Part shown: piece after piece, positions 1-7,207 of the stretch
Layout of the letters: each line of letters opens with the position of its first letter
Numbering within the stretch: position 1 is the first letter of the stretch
DNA from: Syntrophaceae bacterium UBA7520
GTDB lineage: Bacteria > Desulfobacterota > Syntrophia > Syntrophales > Smithellaceae
Assembly: GCA_002478265.1 (NCBI GenBank)
Contig: DLNC01000023.1
Location: 1 to 20,109 of the forward strand
Direction: 5' to 3'
Length of the DNA stretch: 20,109 nucleotides
Made by a program: the position numbers and the translations under genes
The notes under the pieces: generated by a model
Seen by the model: the letters and a program-made list of their open reading frames with translations, nothing else
The model's database searches: none
Told to the model about the DNA's origin: nothing

Positions 1-489
1 TACATATTTAGGGGGAAGGTCACGTTGATTGTTTGTTATTATGGTTTTTCCTGCGCGTTCTATTACTTTTTCTTTTAAGTATGTATAATCATATTTGTCA
101 GGTGTCATTTTATCTTTTTTAAGTTTCTCTATATGATATGTATGCTTTGCTTCAATGAATTCTTCGATGTCATCGTCGGCTAACTTCATCCAAAGATCTA
201 ATCTTACTTTTGTATCACGATCATCATGGTTTACTAACTTTTCGCATACGGCAATTCCTTTCGTTAGCCATGCGGCTGACATAAGCAGACCGACATTCCC
301 CATTTCGTTATCAAGATAGGGTGACATGCCATTTGTTTGATTACAAAAATTACTAATGCATTCTATCCATGTGGTAAACAACTTCTTCCAATGCTTCAAA
401 GCAATTTCATTAAATAATACATAGCCGCCTTCAATTTCCTTCGATGATAAATTATTATAATTACTAGAACTTATTTGATAATCACTCAT
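1..489 (-). CDS. Unidentified protein, C-terminus cut off by the window edge
   Basis: The frame starts with ATG at 489 and stays open to the left edge, giving 163 codons (begins MSDYQISSSNYNN). I do not recognise a domain. The visible part is hydrophilic and looks largely alpha-helical and cytoplasmic. It has a Trp-rich stretch (KHWKKLFTTWIE), a GLLMSAAWLTKG segment near residue 80, and a charged Lys/Asp/Glu-rich region after residue 105; there is no signal peptide. It starts 5 bases after the stop of the ankyrin-like gene, and the GGGAG that can serve as its ribosome binding site lies inside the last codons of that gene, so the two are probably translationally coupled. It is the last visible gene of the leftward operon. 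Confidence 0.75.
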   Translation of the reverse strand, partial: MSDYQISSSNYNNLSSKEIEGGYVLFNEIALKHWKKLFTTWIECISNFCNQTNGMSPYLDNEMGNVGLLMSAAWLTKGIAVCEKLVNHDDRDTKVRLDLWMKLADDDIEEFIEAKHTYHIEKLKKDKMTPDKYDYTYLKEKVIERAGKTIITNNQRDLPPKYV

Positions 490-494
490 TGCTA

Positions 495-1301
495 TCAACT
501 CCCTATATTCAAAATTTCATTCATGGCTCTAGCATTTAGTGGTATCAACTGTTTTAACAATTTGGGATCTTCAATAGCATCTTTTATATGTGTCCAATAC
601 CACTGCACTCTTATTCCTACTTCAAGCAAATGTTCGTCATTAACAATCTCAGGGCATTTATTAGATGCGAGTATAATTGTGTCGATAAGATCTTGCGCGA
701 TGACTTTTTCCATTTTCTTCCTGTCAGATTTATACCAACGGAATAAAGCGTTCATTAGCAGGCATTCATTGACAGACAAAGGAATTCCATAAGCTTTTAT
801 ACCATACATAACAATCATCTTACTTATATCAAAACCGCGATCGATTAAATGTCGGCACATTTCATGACGTCCCAAAACAGCGGCAATGTTCAGGCAATTT
901 AAATTATGCAAATCCCATCTTTCACCGGCGATACGAAAAAGAGCTGTGCTTTGAAGATTAAGATCTTTATCAATTATACCTTTATTTAATGTGTCTATAA
1001 CTTCATCTGGCTTGTTTAACATAATCTTGTAGATGAAATCATATATAAGTTTGTCCTTTTCAAAAGTATCAGCCAAACGATTAGCAGATAGATAGTCCAT
1101 ACCAAGATTTTCAAGTTCTTTTGTATTCAGAGAGGCATTTTCGCTGATTATATGATTTATAATAATATATAAGCGAAAAAGATAATTGATAGGAGCAAAC
1201 AGTAGAAAAGTTTCTCTTTGATTGACATCTTTATTTTTCCCGATATTATCGACAAATTCCTGGTCAACAGCAAAATCGATTTGCGCATGCAGATTATTCA
1301 A
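495..1301 (-). CDS. Ankyrin-repeat-like protein of the nuclease/AAA operon
   Basis: This 268-residue protein is read from a TTG start. The start is chosen because a strong GGGAGG (1311-1316) lies 9 bases upstream and no in-frame ATG is as well placed. Residues about 134-160 (NLNCLNIAAVLGRHEMCRHL then IDRGFDIS) look like one ankyrin repeat: LNIAA, a short helix, then HLIDRGFDI. The rest is predicted helical and may hold further degenerate repeats. There is no signal peptide or catalytic motif, so a protein-protein interaction role is inferred. It begins 25 bases after the DUF2779-type nuclease gene and couples to the next gene downstream. The ankyrin call rests on a single visible repeat and is tentative. 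Confidence 0.7.
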   Translation of the reverse strand: MNNLHAQIDFAVDQEFVDNIGKNKDVNQRETFLLFAPINYLFRLYIIINHIISENASLNTKELENLGMDYLSANRLADTFEKDKLIYDFIYKIMLNKPDEVIDTLNKGIIDKDLNLQSTALFRIAGERWDLHNLNCLNIAAVLGRHEMCRHLIDRGFDISKMIVMYGIKAYGIPLSVNECLLMNALFRWYKSDRKKMEKVIAQDLIDTIILASNKCPEIVNDEHLLEVGIRVQWYWTHIKDAIEDPKLLKQLIPLNARAMNEILNIGS

Positions 1302-1326
1302 TATTGTTTACCTCCCTGTGTTTGAT

Positions 1327-2817
1327 TTATTTAAGATTGTGAAGTCGCTCCACTATCTCCACCATGCCCAGGGTATCGAGGGCGCAGTATTCTTCGAGAA
1401 GCTTTCGTATTTTTGCTTTATCTTCATTATCCTTTGTGAAAGTAACACGAAAATATTCCCTGCTTGCTGTTCCACCATCGCCTATTTTCATATTATTGTA
1501 TGATTTACCCGTCAGCACCGGTAAAACATTTTTTATTGAACAACTGCCGTCCTGTTTGGGATGATAATATGCAAAGTCACGAAATGGCTGAAGCAGATCG
1601 ACTATCCGACCCTCCAGGGATTCTACCCATTCTTTATATTGGGGGAAAGCCTCGGCGCATTCTTTCAGGATGCGCATTTCAAAGCTCGCATTAAAAGCGA
1701 TTATTGAACCTTTATTACCAATTACTTCCCTGAGCCTGGCCATGAATCCAGGCCGGGGATCATCCGTGCCATCGGCCAGAAATGAATGATGTTCGGGTAA
1801 TAAATTATTGCATCTGTTGATGTGAACTGAAAACTGAAAAGGTATCTGCTGATAAGGCCGGCTATTATCAAACATCGGAATAGGTGATTGCCATGTTTCA
1901 AAATCAATGTAATAGGATGGTAATTCAATGGTATCCAAAAATTCCCTTATCTTATCCCTATCACTATGCGGTTTTCCCGTTTTTTCAGTATTTATCTGTA
2001 TTTGATTTTTTTCACTTAACGCAATGGTTTCCGGGATCCTGCTTAATTCATAAATGCCGTCTTTAATCAAGGCAAAGGGGAGTTTATTGTTTCTGTAGAG
2101 CAAGAAAACATTTCTTTCCGGAAGAAATGACCAGCACTTTGCTGTTAATGGGCAACCATACGGATCGTGACAATGCGGGCCGATGCCGGGCTCGATATAA
2201 TTTTCAGCAGTAATTGCCTTAATCATTTCGGCCACATTATTTTCAACAATTTTGCTGTATGTCTCTTTTACCTCAGCGGTTACATCTATTTTTTTTAATA
2301 ATTTCTCTGGCTCTATATCACCTCTGCGGACATAATTGTTGTCGATACACATTAAGTAGCACTTATCAATATCTAGCCCTGCTTTTGTATAAAGATAATA
2401 TTGAAAACCAATGTCAGTATAATAAACCTCTTTCAGATCTGTTGAGCTTTTAACTTCGATCAGGTTCCATTTGCCCTTGCCTACTGGCTCTAAAATATCC
2501 GCCCGCGCGTAGCAGTTGCCATGAGCAAGGGCTGCTTCAAAAACAGGAACTCTTTTGGCAATTAATTCGCTGGTTGATTTAAGACCATCATCAAATGACC
2601 CAGTATGGTCGACTTCAACTCCTCCGGAAAATAACTTTTTGGCATAATCTCCTACCAGTTGACCCTGGTCAAAAACAGCTTTTGTGTCTTCATCAGGTTC
2701 GGGAATGACCCCCGGTTCATTGTAAATATACCAGAGCAGCTTTTTGCACTGGAGGCCATTTAGATATTTTGTTTTTGATAATCTTACTAAATTTTTAGTG
2801 TATTTATTTTTTTCCAT
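1327..2817 (-). CDS. Cas4-like Fe-S nuclease fused to DnaQ-like exonuclease (DUF2779 type)
   Basis: This 496-residue protein has two nuclease modules. The N-terminal half resembles Cas4/RecB-type PD-(D/E)XK nucleases: Asp107 (ARADILE), Glu121 and Lys123 (LIEVKSS), and Gln139 (GFQYYLY). It also has one Cys early (Cys24, GLQCKKLLW) and three later (Cys216, Cys222, Cys228), the usual arrangement for a 4Fe-4S cluster in Cas4/AddB-like enzymes. The C-terminal half has an RNase H/DnaQ-like exonuclease pattern: Asp305 and Glu307 (YIDFET), FNASFE near 375-380, Asp407 (RIVDLL) and Asp481 (YCALDTLGM). This architecture matches the DUF2779 family as I know it, whose function is not established. The first 31 bases overlap the end of the upstream nuclease-like gene in another frame. 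An AAGAGA about 9 bases upstream supports the ATG. No CRISPR array or cas1/cas2 is present. Confidence 0.88.
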   Translation of the reverse strand: MEKNKYTKNLVRLSKTKYLNGLQCKKLLWYIYNEPGVIPEPDEDTKAVFDQGQLVGDYAKKLFSGGVEVDHTGSFDDGLKSTSELIAKRVPVFEAALAHGNCYARADILEPVGKGKWNLIEVKSSTDLKEVYYTDIGFQYYLYTKAGLDIDKCYLMCIDNNYVRRGDIEPEKLLKKIDVTAEVKETYSKIVENNVAEMIKAITAENYIEPGIGPHCHDPYGCPLTAKCWSFLPERNVFLLYRNNKLPFALIKDGIYELSRIPETIALSEKNQIQINTEKTGKPHSDRDKIREFLDTIELPSYYIDFETWQSPIPMFDNSRPYQQIPFQFSVHINRCNNLLPEHHSFLADGTDDPRPGFMARLREVIGNKGSIIAFNASFEMRILKECAEAFPQYKEWVESLEGRIVDLLQPFRDFAYYHPKQDGSCSIKNVLPVLTGKSYNNMKIGDGGTASREYFRVTFTKDNEDKAKIRKLLEEYCALDTLGMVEIVERLHNLK

Positions 2818-3554
2818 TCAAAGTATCTCTTTATTTCTTCGGCTAAAGGGTGCGAGTTTAAGGAACAGACTTCTTCCCAAGTAATCGACCGAAATATGAT
2901 ACCTTCCGGCACAGTATTTACGAATGCCTCTTTGCGTAAACCAATGCCAAGAACAACGAATTGCGAATGATCTTTGTAAAATTTCGGCCCATACGTTTTC
3001 AGATACTCTCCGCGAAGCTGGATTTGGTCTTTATTTTTTTTCTTTCCTTGCCCAGTTGCTGTCTTTGATAGCCATTTTGCTTCACCAAGAATAATAGTAT
3101 TGTTTGTTAAGATTCCGACATCAATTTCCGGTCCACCGGGAACAAGGTTGTCCGGATGTGGAATGAGTCGCCACAAAAAGATTTCCGCATCCTTCGCTTC
3201 TGCTTCCGGCAGTTGAATTACTTTAAATAAGTCGCTAAGCCAATCTTCTAGTTTTTCTTGTTTTGTCCGCACAGCAGTTCCAAATACGGACCAAGTTATT
3301 GCGTCTTCGCTGTGCAAAGATTGAAGGTCGCAATAATAACCAAGACCTGAATTACATATTACCTGCGCATCTTCGGAGAAATCATGAATGTGGTTGCTCT
3401 TGTATAGTTTCTGTACTATCTCTGGTGGCGGCCACGGTTCACAACCTGTTCTAATTAAATTGCTAAAAGGATGAGATACGGCAATCACTCCTCTTTTACT
3501 TTTTGCAATTGTCACATTATTACCATTCCAATCTTTTGAGTTCATTTTTTGCAT
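2787..3554 (-). CDS. PD-(D/E)XK restriction-endonuclease-like protein
   Basis: This 255-residue protein is of unidentified family. The centre carries a plausible PD-(D/E)XK core: Glu83 (HSEDAITWSVFG), Asp145 (GPEIDVGIL), Glu158 and Lys160 (ILGEAKW), then Gln177/Gln179 (KDQIQLRGEYL), which fits the trailing Gln of many REase-fold nucleases. That spacing is typical of metal-dependent DNA nucleases, so cleavage of DNA is inferred; the substrate is unknown. No methyltransferase or specificity subunit is nearby, which argues against a standard restriction-modification pair. It overlaps the HD gene upstream by 13 bases and the DUF2779-type gene downstream by 31 bases, so all three are likely co-translated. 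The ATG lies inside the upstream gene; an internal ATG four codons later (Met4) is an alternative. Confidence 0.8.
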   Translation of the reverse strand: MQKMNSKDWNGNNVTIAKSKRGVIAVSHPFSNLIRTGCEPWPPPEIVQKLYKSNHIHDFSEDAQVICNSGLGYYCDLQSLHSEDAITWSVFGTAVRTKQEKLEDWLSDLFKVIQLPEAEAKDAEIFLWRLIPHPDNLVPGGPEIDVGILTNNTIILGEAKWLSKTATGQGKKKNKDQIQLRGEYLKTYGPKFYKDHSQFVVLGIGLRKEAFVNTVPEGIIFRSITWEEVCSLNSHPLAEEIKRYFEWKKINTLKI

Positions 3555-4141
3555 TCTCCGTCATCTTTTATTTTTTTGTCTCTTCCTTCTTCATAAATAT
3601 GCGCAGTCCAGTAATCCGCCCAATGCAACAGGAGGGTTAACGGTTCTTCCTTATGGGCAATAATTTTATTATCATCGATATACTGTCCGTCATGATAAGC
3701 AATTGCCTGTGCCTCGGCATCCGTTAGAGGAATGTACTTGGTTACAAGGTAGAGACTGCGAATTGCCAATCCCATAGCCACAACATCCGGGTTAATCTTG
3801 TATTTTATACCCCTGTTTTTTATCACCCATTCATTGTCGTTAGGCAAATACAATGGCTTGCCAGGCATCCCCAGCTTTCCCACATCATGAAAGAGACCAA
3901 CTATAGCACAGCTTTCTTCTGTTATTGCGGGGGCAAGAAATTCACGAAACCGTAAAAGAGTTTCGGCTACACCTACGCCATGCCTTAACAAACCACGCTC
4001 TTCCGCCAGATGAAACCGTGTGCTGGCAGGAGAATCGAGCCACGTGGTATGATTCTCCAATAATAGCAAAAATTTATCAAAGTAATTCCTTCTATTAATG
4101 ACTTTTTCTTTTAATTTTTCGTAACGATCACATAACTCCAT
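3542..4141 (-). CDS. HD-domain metal-dependent phosphohydrolase
   Basis: This 199-residue protein has a clear HD-superfamily pattern: His54 (LLRHGVGVAE), the His85-Asp86 doublet (GLFHDVGKLGMPGKP), His150 (AIAYHDGQY) and Asp176 (LLLHWADYW). These residues bind one or two divalent metals and hydrolyse phosphoesters in the superfamily. The substrate (nucleotide, cyclic nucleotide or nucleic acid) cannot be read from the sequence. Proteins with this N-terminus and SPASTRFHLA / HDVGK / AIAYHDGQY layout are, as far as I recall, stand-alone HD proteins of anaerobes and mobile elements. AAAGG sits 7 bases before the ATG. In this operon it overlaps the next nuclease-like gene by 13 bases, so it may be a partner enzyme that makes or destroys a nucleotide signal; that is inference only. 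Confidence 0.88.
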   Translation of the reverse strand: MELCDRYEKLKEKVINRRNYFDKFLLLLENHTTWLDSPASTRFHLAEERGLLRHGVGVAETLLRFREFLAPAITEESCAIVGLFHDVGKLGMPGKPLYLPNDNEWVIKNRGIKYKINPDVVAMGLAIRSLYLVTKYIPLTDAEAQAIAYHDGQYIDDNKIIAHKEEPLTLLLHWADYWTAHIYEEGRDKKIKDDGECKK

Positions 4142-4183
4142 AAAAAAACCTTTATTAATTAACCTCTATTTTGCCGATAAACA

Positions 4184-4771
4184 TTAGACTTTTTTCTTCT
4201 TCATTGCCAATAATACAGCCAGCAGTAATAAAGCTCGCAATTTATCAAATTTCTTTTTCCCAATATCTCCCTCAAGTTCGGACAGCGTCTTTTCAATAAT
4301 CTCTATTTCTTCCTGATTTCCAAATTCCAGTGCCGTCTCTTTAGCCTCATTTAATGCTTTCAATGCTTCATTATACCAGCCCTTATCTTTATAGCAAAGG
4401 CCAAGCTCATGGTAAGCCAGAGCATCGGTTGGGTCTAAGTCGAGAATTATTTTTACCTCTTTTATGGACTCATCTGTCCATTTCATGGATCCGTAAGCGC
4501 TGGCCAAAAAGAACAGTGCATCAGTATCGAATGGAAAATCTTTAAGGTATTCCGAATAAATCTGCACTACTTCGTTGTACCAATTCAGCCTCAAGAAACA
4601 GTACCCCAGTTCGCATATTACGCGCCCTTTGTTTTCTGGTTCATCTAGCATTTCCAACATTTCCAAACATTGTTGCAGCTTGGGAATAGCTTCTATAAAG
4701 TATTCTTGATCTACGAGTGCGCATGATTCGCGCCACAGTTCCTGAATGATATCAAATTTATTTTTTGTCAT
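4184..4771 (-). CDS. TPR-repeat protein with hydrophobic, lysine-capped C-terminus
   Basis: This 195-residue protein is built of tetratricopeptide repeats. The clearest are at about residues 50-83 (GYCFLRLNWYNEVVQIYSEY), 84-117 (ALFFLASAYGSMKWTDESIK) and 118-150 (AYHELGLCYKDKGWYNEALK), with the usual small/large hydrophobic pattern and DPTDALAY at a repeat boundary. TPRs are protein-binding scaffolds. The C-terminus is unusual: RALLLLAVLLAM followed by KKKKV, a short hydrophobic helix with a basic cap that could be a weak membrane anchor or a packing helix. A strong AAAGGAG lies 8 bases before the chosen ATG. A second ATG between them is out of frame and too close to the site. It follows the AAA ATPase by 86 bases and precedes the HD gene by 42, so it probably belongs to the same transcript. 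Confidence 0.88.
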   Translation of the reverse strand: MTKNKFDIIQELWRESCALVDQEYFIEAIPKLQQCLEMLEMLDEPENKGRVICELGYCFLRLNWYNEVVQIYSEYLKDFPFDTDALFFLASAYGSMKWTDESIKEVKIILDLDPTDALAYHELGLCYKDKGWYNEALKALNEAKETALEFGNQEEIEIIEKTLSELEGDIGKKKFDKLRALLLLAVLLAMKKKKV

Positions 4772-4857
4772 TTTTCATACTCCTTTCAGATTAGTGACAA
4801 TTTGCCGACATCTTAGATATTTTTCACTTCTTATTCTGCTTATTATTTCTGGGTTCG

Positions 4858-6006
4858 TTAAAATCCAATCCGCTTGCCGCCGTCCCTTTGAAATTGCTTT
4901 ATGCCTGCCTCCCTTGTCAGTGATTCCAGTAAAATCTGATGGCTCAAGTCCTGCGGTTTGTAAAATGAGTATCTGTCCCGTACAATGCGGAAATCACCTG
5001 GTGTCAATTGCCTGATGCTTCTTAGTTCATTTTCTATATTCTCATTTAAGGGATCGCTGGTAAATGAAGCCAGCAAGCGCTTATAAAATATGACATTGCC
5101 TTCCGGCTTGAGATAATCAAATTTTATTTTGTGGTTAAAGCGCCTGATAGATGCGCTGTCCAGACCTTGCAGCATGTTTGTTGTGCATATCAGTATGCCT
5201 CTGAATCTTTCCATTTGTGTCAGAAATTCATTTGTTTGGCTTATTTCCCACGAGCGCGTTGCCCATTCACGTTTATAAAGAAATGAATCTGCCTCATCGA
5301 TAATCAGTATTGTTTCTTCCTGCTCTGCTTGCCTGAAAACCTTATTGAGGTTTTGTTCCGTTTCGCCAACATAGGGGCTGACAATATCACTTGCTCTTTT
5401 GCACATTATTTCCCTTTCCAGTTGCTTGCCGATGTAGCGTGCCAGTTCGCTTTTGCCGGTTCCGGGCGGGCCGTAAAAAAGCAGGTTGAAATTTCGGTTT
5501 AAGCTTTTGTCCGAATCCAGGAGATATTTATCAAAGGCTTCCAGTTGGCACATTATGGTTGGCAAATCGCCTTCTACATTAAGCCCTTCCAATGAATAAT
5601 TATTTTCGATTTTATCCTTGTTATTTGGCTTATTCTTTATTAGTTCCATTTGGGCTTCAACATTCTTTCTGACAATTTCCTTCAAATTGCTCTTCTCCGG
5701 CAAAGCAATTTCTATTGCCGTCTTCACGCAACGGTCAATGATATCCGTATTTACGGGATATTTGGATAGCTCTTCTAATTCTTCGTCACTGAAACGGTTT
5801 TTTAGACGATGTTTATTAAGAATTGATTTCCATGCGCCTATTCTCTGACGCCTGTTTATTTGCTTAAATTCAAGACTGAAGGAAAAGTGCCTCAGAACAG
5901 CTGCGTCAATGTCTTCAATATTATCGGCAATCCAGATAATTTTTGTAGCGGGCTTTTTGAGAAAATTTATCAGCCAGTATTTATCTTCAGCTTCCGCATC
6001 CTTCAT
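4858..6006 (-). CDS. AAA+ ATPase, C-terminal part with complete second AAA domain
   Basis: The first ATG of this 382-codon frame is internal to the ancestral gene and has no good ribosome binding site. The real coding continuity reaches up to about 6063. Residues 22-45 (KIIWIADNIEDID, then RHFSFSLEF) are sensor 1 and the arginine-finger region of domain 1. The second AAA+ domain is complete: Walker A GPPGTGKS (179-186), a pore-loop-like SPYVGETE (210-217), Walker B ILIIDEAD (233-240), sensor 1 ICTTN (273-277) and Arg-Arg at 288-289 (SIRRF). This resembles the p97/ClpX-type AAA group that remodels proteins. If translated alone it could still form an active second ring. Confidence 0.82.
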   Translation of the reverse strand: MKDAEAEDKYWLINFLKKPATKIIWIADNIEDIDAAVLRHFSFSLEFKQINRRQRIGAWKSILNKHRLKNRFSDEELEELSKYPVNTDIIDRCVKTAIEIALPEKSNLKEIVRKNVEAQMELIKNKPNNKDKIENNYSLEGLNVEGDLPTIMCQLEAFDKYLLDSDKSLNRNFNLLFYGPPGTGKSELARYIGKQLEREIMCKRASDIVSPYVGETEQNLNKVFRQAEQEETILIIDEADSFLYKREWATRSWEISQTNEFLTQMERFRGILICTTNMLQGLDSASIRRFNHKIKFDYLKPEGNVIFYKRLLASFTSDPLNENIENELRSIRQLTPGDFRIVRDRYSFYKPQDLSHQILLESLTREAGIKQFQRDGGKRIGF

Positions 6007-6060
6007 GTAAAAATATTTTCTTCTTAGAAGCTCATCCGCGTTATCTATAATAATGATGGA

Positions 6061-6074
6061 TTCTTTATTCTTTA
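6061..6074. repeat. Exact 7-bp tandem duplication (TTCTTTA x2) that frameshifts the AAA gene
   Basis: The plus strand reads TTCTTTATTCTTTATTG. On the coding (minus) strand this is AATAAAG twice, followed by AA. The second copy creates the in-frame TAA that ends the first fragment. Seven bases equal two codons plus one base, which is exactly the shift separating the two fragments. Confidence 0.9.
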
Positions 6075-7048
6075 TTGTTTATTGAATTTATACAGGCTGC
6101 GATTGCCGCTTTCCGTCCTCCTGACTTATTTTCATTTTTGGCTACTTCGTATGCTGGAATCCCCAATTCATTTGCGATTCTGTATGCGTAACTTGTTTTT
6201 CCGCTGCCCGATGCTCCGTGGAGGAGAATGTGTGTGGCAGATTGTCTTTTAGCGTTCAGCAATTTTAAGATGTGTTCCGTTTTTTGATGATCAATCACAT
6301 GTTTATTTATGCGGCTTGTTTTGCTGGTAACCCGGTTGAAATATTTTGATTCTAAGCCTTCATCTGACGGCTTTAGCAATAATTCAGTAAAAGAGTCTGT
6401 CGCGGCAAAGCCGTTAGTTTTTATTGCGCATAGCTCAATTTTTACCAGGCTTCCTGATAAAACCGTGTTGATTTGTTTTTCGGTCATTTGCAAAACCGCT
6501 TTTAAATATCTCCTGCCGGATACGGCATTGCACTTTAAATGGGTTGCAAAATATTCCTCGGCTTTATGCCATGCTGTGGTTATATAAAGGAACGTGCAAA
6601 GTTTTATTTCATCTTTAGTGAGATTAAATTTTTTGGCAATGTCCAATATGTTATTTTCTATTTCACTTTTGCCCCGATAAGCTAAGGCTTTGTTGCGAAT
6701 CGCGATTTCTTTTCTCAATAGCGTGATAAATTTAATGACGCGGCTTTTAGGTGATGTGTAGAGTATTTTATGGATTAAATCGATGGAATTATCCGTGTTG
6801 TTCGCGTTATCAATATCATACTGTCGTTGTTCTAACTCCTTTTTTGATAACATGCTACAGAGTTGTTTTTCTACTCGTCTAAATTTATCTCCCAATATCC
6901 ACGATATTGCGCCGAAGATTTCCTTGTGCAGTATTGTTTCGGGAGATATTAAAGCCTCCAGATAAGCAATGCATTTTTGCAGGACAAAATGTTCGTTTTT
7001 ATCTGTATTTGAACATAATAACTTATTTTGCCCGCCGGCTTTAGGCAT
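6065..7048 (-). CDS. AAA+ ATPase, N-terminal part (frameshifted fragment)
   Basis: This 327-residue frame starts at an ATG preceded by a near-perfect AGGAGGTG (7056-7063) with a 7-base spacer, so it is the true start of the AAA gene. Residues 1-270 form a helical, non-catalytic region with no recognised domain. Residues 274-290 (ILLHGASGSGKTSYAYR) carry the Walker A of the first AAA+ module. The frame then ends abruptly at INSINNKE and stop. It lacks Walker B, sensor 1 and the arginine finger, all of which lie in the next frame. On its own it could bind nucleotide at best. It is the first gene of the leftward operon and is divergent from the WYL regulator gene. Confidence 0.85.
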   Translation of the reverse strand: MPKAGGQNKLLCSNTDKNEHFVLQKCIAYLEALISPETILHKEIFGAISWILGDKFRRVEKQLCSMLSKKELEQRQYDIDNANNTDNSIDLIHKILYTSPKSRVIKFITLLRKEIAIRNKALAYRGKSEIENNILDIAKKFNLTKDEIKLCTFLYITTAWHKAEEYFATHLKCNAVSGRRYLKAVLQMTEKQINTVLSGSLVKIELCAIKTNGFAATDSFTELLLKPSDEGLESKYFNRVTSKTSRINKHVIDHQKTEHILKLLNAKRQSATHILLHGASGSGKTSYAYRIANELGIPAYEVAKNENKSGGRKAAIAACINSINNKE

Positions 7049-7096
7049 ATGTTTTCACCTCCTGTAAGTATTTTGTGTAAATGCAGTATCTCACAC

Positions 7097-7121
7097 AATC
7101 GTTCCATATTACGGCACGATT
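7097..7121. promoter_or_regulatory. Inverted repeat, candidate operator between the AAA operon and the WYL gene
   Basis: AATCGTTCC (7097-7105) and GGCACGATT (7113-7121) are inverted copies that match at 8 of 9 positions and are separated by 7 bases. The core GGCACGAT occurs again as a direct copy at 7145-7152, 32 bases (about three helical turns) from the right arm. The inverted repeat is 49-73 bases upstream of the AAA start, where a leftward promoter would be expected. The divergent WYL regulator is the obvious candidate ligand. Confidence 0.6.
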
Positions 7122-7133
7122 TATATTTTTGTG

Positions 7134-7162
7134 TTTACAGATGCGGCACGATGGGTTAATAT
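7134..7162 (+). promoter_or_regulatory. Sigma-70-type promoter of the WYL regulator with an operator half-site in the spacer
   Basis: TTTACA (7134-7139) and TAATAT (7157-7162) are separated by exactly 17 bases. The GGCACGAT half-site (7145-7152) sits between the two hexamers, where a bound protein would block RNA polymerase. This suggests autoregulation. The leader to the ATG at 7208 would be about 39 bases. Confidence 0.6.
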
Positions 7163-7207
7163 TGCAGTCAGCTTGATTAACCGCACGTAATAATTAAGGT
7201 GACGCCC

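Larger units (their letters stand above)
4858..7048 (-). pseudogene. Two-domain AAA+ ATPase gene split by a 7-bp duplication
   Basis: Two adjacent open frames (7048-6065 and 6006-4858) are halves of one gene. The first ends just after the Walker A of domain 1. The Walker B of that domain (SIIIIDNADELL) is encoded at about 6059-6024, in the frame of the second half but upstream of its first ATG. Deleting one copy of the TTCTTTA tandem repeat (6061-6074) joins them into about 727 codons reading INNKESIIIIDNADELL without interruption. The intact product would be a tandem AAA+ ATPase with a roughly 270-residue helical N-terminal region. Whether the lesion is real, reversible by slippage, or a sequencing or assembly error cannot be told from the sequence. 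Confidence 0.85.

Noticed and set aside
7097..7162. Possible short CRISPR-like repeats (three GGCACGAT copies)
   Set aside because: The copies are only 8-9 bases, one is inverted, and spacing is that of operator sites; no CRISPR array or adaptation genes are present.
7199..7207. GTG start nine bases upstream for the WYL regulator
   Set aside because: It has no Shine-Dalgarno; AAGGTGA is well placed for the ATG at 7208.
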